This document shows, in pieces, positions 6,345-7,405 of a DNA stretch of 7,405 bases (position 1 is the stretch's first letter; the number at the start of each line of letters is the position of its first letter). The translations under genes were made by a program, and so were the position numbers. Under the pieces are notes generated by a model. The model was not told the DNA's origin. It searched no databases and worked only from the letters and a program-made list of their open reading frames with translations. Source of the stretch: Deltaproteobacteria bacterium (GTDB taxonomy: Bacteria > Myxococcota_A > Polyangia > HGW-17); the NCBI GenBank assembly GCA_003249585.1, contig QKIM01000549.1, positions 1 through 7,405 of the forward strand. The letters run 5' to 3'.

Positions 6345-6833
6345 TCAGGAGAGGATGGCCTTGTGGTGCACGGCTCGCTCCTCGATGAAGGCGAGGGCCT
6401 CTGCGGACAGGTCGGCGACGGGGAGGAGCATGAACTCCGATGCTGAAAAAAAGAGGATCCAGACGTCATCGAAGCGCCAGATCTGCTTGATGATGGACCA
6501 CTCGATCTCCGAGGAGCCCGCGCCGGAGGTGACCCTGAAGCGCACCGGTCCAAGCTCGAGGGTGGCCTCGGGGGCCTTCATCCGGCGTAGGCGCTCCAGG
6601 GAGCGCGAGAGATGGATGACGTAGCTCGCCGTGACCACGGCGCACCCCAGGACGAGGATCACGCCCGCGGCGCCCACCAGCCACGTGCGGTCCCCTGCGG
6701 CGAGGCGGTAGACCAGGAAGGCCCCCAGCGCCCCGAGCCCCACAAGGAAGAGGGGGCCGACCTGTCGCCACCAGTAGCGGCGGACAGACCTGCGGACGAA
6801 GGATTCGGAGTAGCGGAGCGTCTGAGGATTCAT
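6345..6833 (-). CDS. Small membrane protein with two transmembrane helices and a YcxB-like C-terminal domain
   Basis: The 162-residue product starts with a basic segment (residues 13-24 are rich in Arg and Trp). Hydrophobic helices follow at about 26-47 and 50-74. A C-terminal soluble domain (about 88-155) has short beta strands: LELGPVRFRV, EIEWSIIKQIW, WILFFSASEFMLLPV, then a helix LSAEALAFIEER. The order of two helices, an EW..I..I strand pair, a (L/I)P segment and a closing helix resembles YcxB-like proteins, whose function is unknown. The arrangement puts the soluble domain in the cytoplasm by the positive-inside rule. The frame is open to an ATG at 6926, but the ATG at 6833 is preferred: AGGGAG lies 9 nt before it and the extra residues look unstructured. 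The gene converges with the fusion hydrolase. Confidence 0.75.
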   Translation of the reverse strand: MNPQTLRYSESFVRRSVRRYWWRQVGPLFLVGLGALGAFLVYRLAAGDRTWLVGAAGVILVLGCAVVTASYVIHLSRSLERLRRMKAPEATLELGPVRFRVTSGAGSSEIEWSIIKQIWRFDDVWILFFSASEFMLLPVADLSAEALAFIEERAVHHKAILS

Positions 6834-6842
6834 GGGGGTCGA

Positions 6843-6848
6843 CTCCCT
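6843..6848 (-). promoter_or_regulatory. Ribosome binding site supporting the start of the YcxB-like gene
   Basis: On the minus strand AGGGAG lies 9 nt before the ATG at 6833. The upstream in-frame ATGs at 6866 and 6926 have no comparable purine-rich site. Confidence 0.5.
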
Positions 6849-6852
6849 GTGT

Positions 6853-6880
6853 GCATCCCCGGTCATCCCCCGGGAGATGC
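6853..6880 (-). other. Stable hairpin in the leader of the YcxB-like gene
   Basis: GCATC-CCCGG (6853-6862) pairs with CCGGG-A-GATGC (6870-6880), giving ten base pairs with one bulged base and a 7-nt loop. It ends 4 bp upstream of the AGGGAG ribosome site. It could affect leader folding or be chance in GC-rich DNA. No T-run follows, so it is not a terminator. Confidence 0.35.
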
Positions 6881-6952
6881 TCTGGCTGTGCGGGCAGGTC
6901 TGAATGGGTATCACAGAAGGCGACAAGGCACAACATCAGAGGGGCCGTAGAG

Positions 6953-6973
6953 CAGGGTGATCGCAAGAAATAA
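6953..6973 (+). repeat. Left terminal inverted repeat of the ISAs1-like element
   Basis: It begins CAGGGTGATCGCAAGAAAT and matches the right end at 18 of 21 positions over the full stretch. A TTGACT sequence at 6977-6982, just inside, could be the -35 box of the original transposase promoter, but no good -10 box follows at normal spacing. Confidence 0.7.
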
Positions 6974-7043
6974 GAGTTGACTAATCAAGGGGATCAAGAT
7001 CGAAAACATAAGCTGGAGTAAGAAATCCAGCGAGGAGGCGATC

Positions 7044-7187
7044 ATGACCAGGTCAGACACACCAACTATGGTTCTTGCTGGATTTGCGTTAAAGGCATCT
7101 AGCATGCTGGTTGCACAAATGGGAGTGGTGGAAGATCCCTGGGGAAAACAGGGGCGTCTTACATTGGGTTCTGGATCTGACATTTAA
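7044..7187 (+). CDS. 47-codon open reading frame inside the deleted IS, possible relic transposase start
   Basis: An ATG at 7044 has a very good ribosome site: GAGGAGG at 7032-7038, 5 nt before it. It lies about 90 bp inside the left IS end, where a transposase start is expected. The predicted peptide (begins MTRSDTPTMVLAG) shows no recognisable ISAs1 N-terminal domain. Its second half is an out-of-frame reading of the transposase tail. It may be the original start fused out of frame by the deletion, or chance. Not called as functional. Confidence 0.25.
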   Translation: MTRSDTPTMVLAGFALKASSMLVAQMGVVEDPWGKQGRLTLGSGSDI

Positions 7188-7368
7188 TGAGGACTCCTGT
7201 CGCATCCGAAAGAACCATGCAGCCGAGAACATGGTGCTAATCAGGCACTTCGTGTTGAGTATGCTCAAAGCATACTCCGGGGACAAGCATAGCCTCCGCA
7301 GACGAAGAAGACGCTGTGATTATTTCCCTAAGTATAGATTGCAAATCCTTACTGGAGTGAGGGGATAA
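7111..7368 (+). pseudogene. C-terminal fragment of an ISAs1-family DDE transposase
   Basis: Residues from about 17 of this frame read LHWVLDLTFNEDSCRIRK, then ENMVLIRHFVLSMLK. These match the hallmark C-terminus of ISAs1-family transposases (HW.IEN.LHWVLDVTF.ED..RIRK..APEN...LRH..LN.LK), which contains the last catalytic Glu region of the DDE domain. The N-terminal and central domains are absent; the frame closes at a stop just upstream (7090-7092). The segment WKIPGENRGVLHW looks like the usual W.IEN.LHW motif with two extra residues in two places (PG and RG), both in frame. Even this fragment may therefore be altered. The first codon is a TTG without a ribosome site, so expression is unlikely. 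The stop at 7366-7368 lies inside the right terminal repeat. Confidence 0.75.
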
Positions 7369-7396
7369 TTTCTTGCGATTGCCCTGGCGATCACCC
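7366..7396 (-). repeat. Right terminal inverted repeat of the ISAs1-like element, with a doubled outer segment
   Basis: Read inward from 7386 it is CAGGGCAATCGCAAGAAAT. Just outside, 7387-7396 is GCGATCACCC, the exact reverse complement of GGGTGATCGC at 6955-6964 in the left repeat. The right side therefore carries two diverged copies of the outer 12 bp, the left only one. Confidence 0.6.
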
Positions 7397-7405
7397 CCAC
7401 GTAGC

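Larger units (their letters stand above)
6953..7386 (+). mobile_element. Internally deleted ISAs1-family insertion sequence
   Basis: The ends form inverted repeats: CAGGGTGATCGCAAGAAAT from 6953 rightward and CAGGGCAATCGCAAGAAAT read inward from 7386, differing at two of 19 bases. Between them only the C-terminal part of an ISAs1-type transposase is recognisable, with its stop inside the right repeat, as expected for an intact right end. At 434 bp the element is far shorter than a complete member, which needs over 1 kb for a transposase of several hundred residues. It is therefore a non-autonomous relic that could in principle be mobilised by a full copy elsewhere. Base composition is visibly more AT-rich than the neighbouring genes. 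No exact target duplication is seen directly next to these ends. Confidence 0.75.

Noticed and set aside
6834..6952. Minus-strand promoter for the YcxB-like gene
   Set aside because: TTGTGC-like -35 candidates exist, but no -10 box better than two or three matches lies at normal spacing.
6911..7183. 90-codon hydrophobic minus-strand frame spanning the left IS end
   Set aside because: It crosses the IS boundary, has no supported ribosome site and overlaps the transposase tail antisense. Its hydrophobicity probably reflects the complement of the IS sequence.

Overview
The window looks like chromosomal DNA of a high-GC, free-living deltaproteobacterial-type organism (Myxococcota, Bradymonadota or a relative). 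This lineage guess rests on protein style: a lipoprotein joining CGDG-type cysteine-rich repeats to an RCC1 propeller, and a secreted protein of SbsA-type Ig-like repeats plus a CBM9-like domain. No rRNA, tRNA, CRISPR array or phage gene is visible.

Layout, left to right. (1) The 3' part of a secreted Ig-like/CBM9-like protein (+), open at the left window edge. (2) A convergent gene (-), only 15 bp away, for a membrane protein with three CxxC zinc-ribbon modules, a coiled coil and two membrane helices. (3) A roughly 200-bp divergent intergenic region holding a terminator-like hairpin with a T-run, a candidate sigma70 promoter and a 12-bp inverted repeat around that promoter. (4) A lipoprotein gene (+) with five six-cysteine repeats and a complete seven-blade RCC1 propeller. 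(5) A codirectional gene (+), 114 bp on, fusing a calcineurin-like metallophosphoesterase to a permuted NlpC/P60-type (YiiX/YebB-like) cysteine hydrolase. (6) A convergent gene (-) for a small two-helix membrane protein of YcxB-like type. (7) An AT-richer right end holding an internally deleted ISAs1-family insertion sequence: both terminal inverted repeats and the transposase C-terminus remain, but most of the transposase is gone.

Gene orientations alternate, so this is not one operon; only the lipoprotein and fusion-hydrolase genes could share a transcript. Two products are secreted, two sit in the inner membrane and one is probably cytosolic. The sequence does not show that they share a pathway. 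The most unusual items are the metallophosphoesterase-cysteine hydrolase fusion, the triplicated zinc-ribbon membrane protein, the disulfide-rich seven-blade lipoprotein, and the deleted IS whose right end has a doubled outer repeat.
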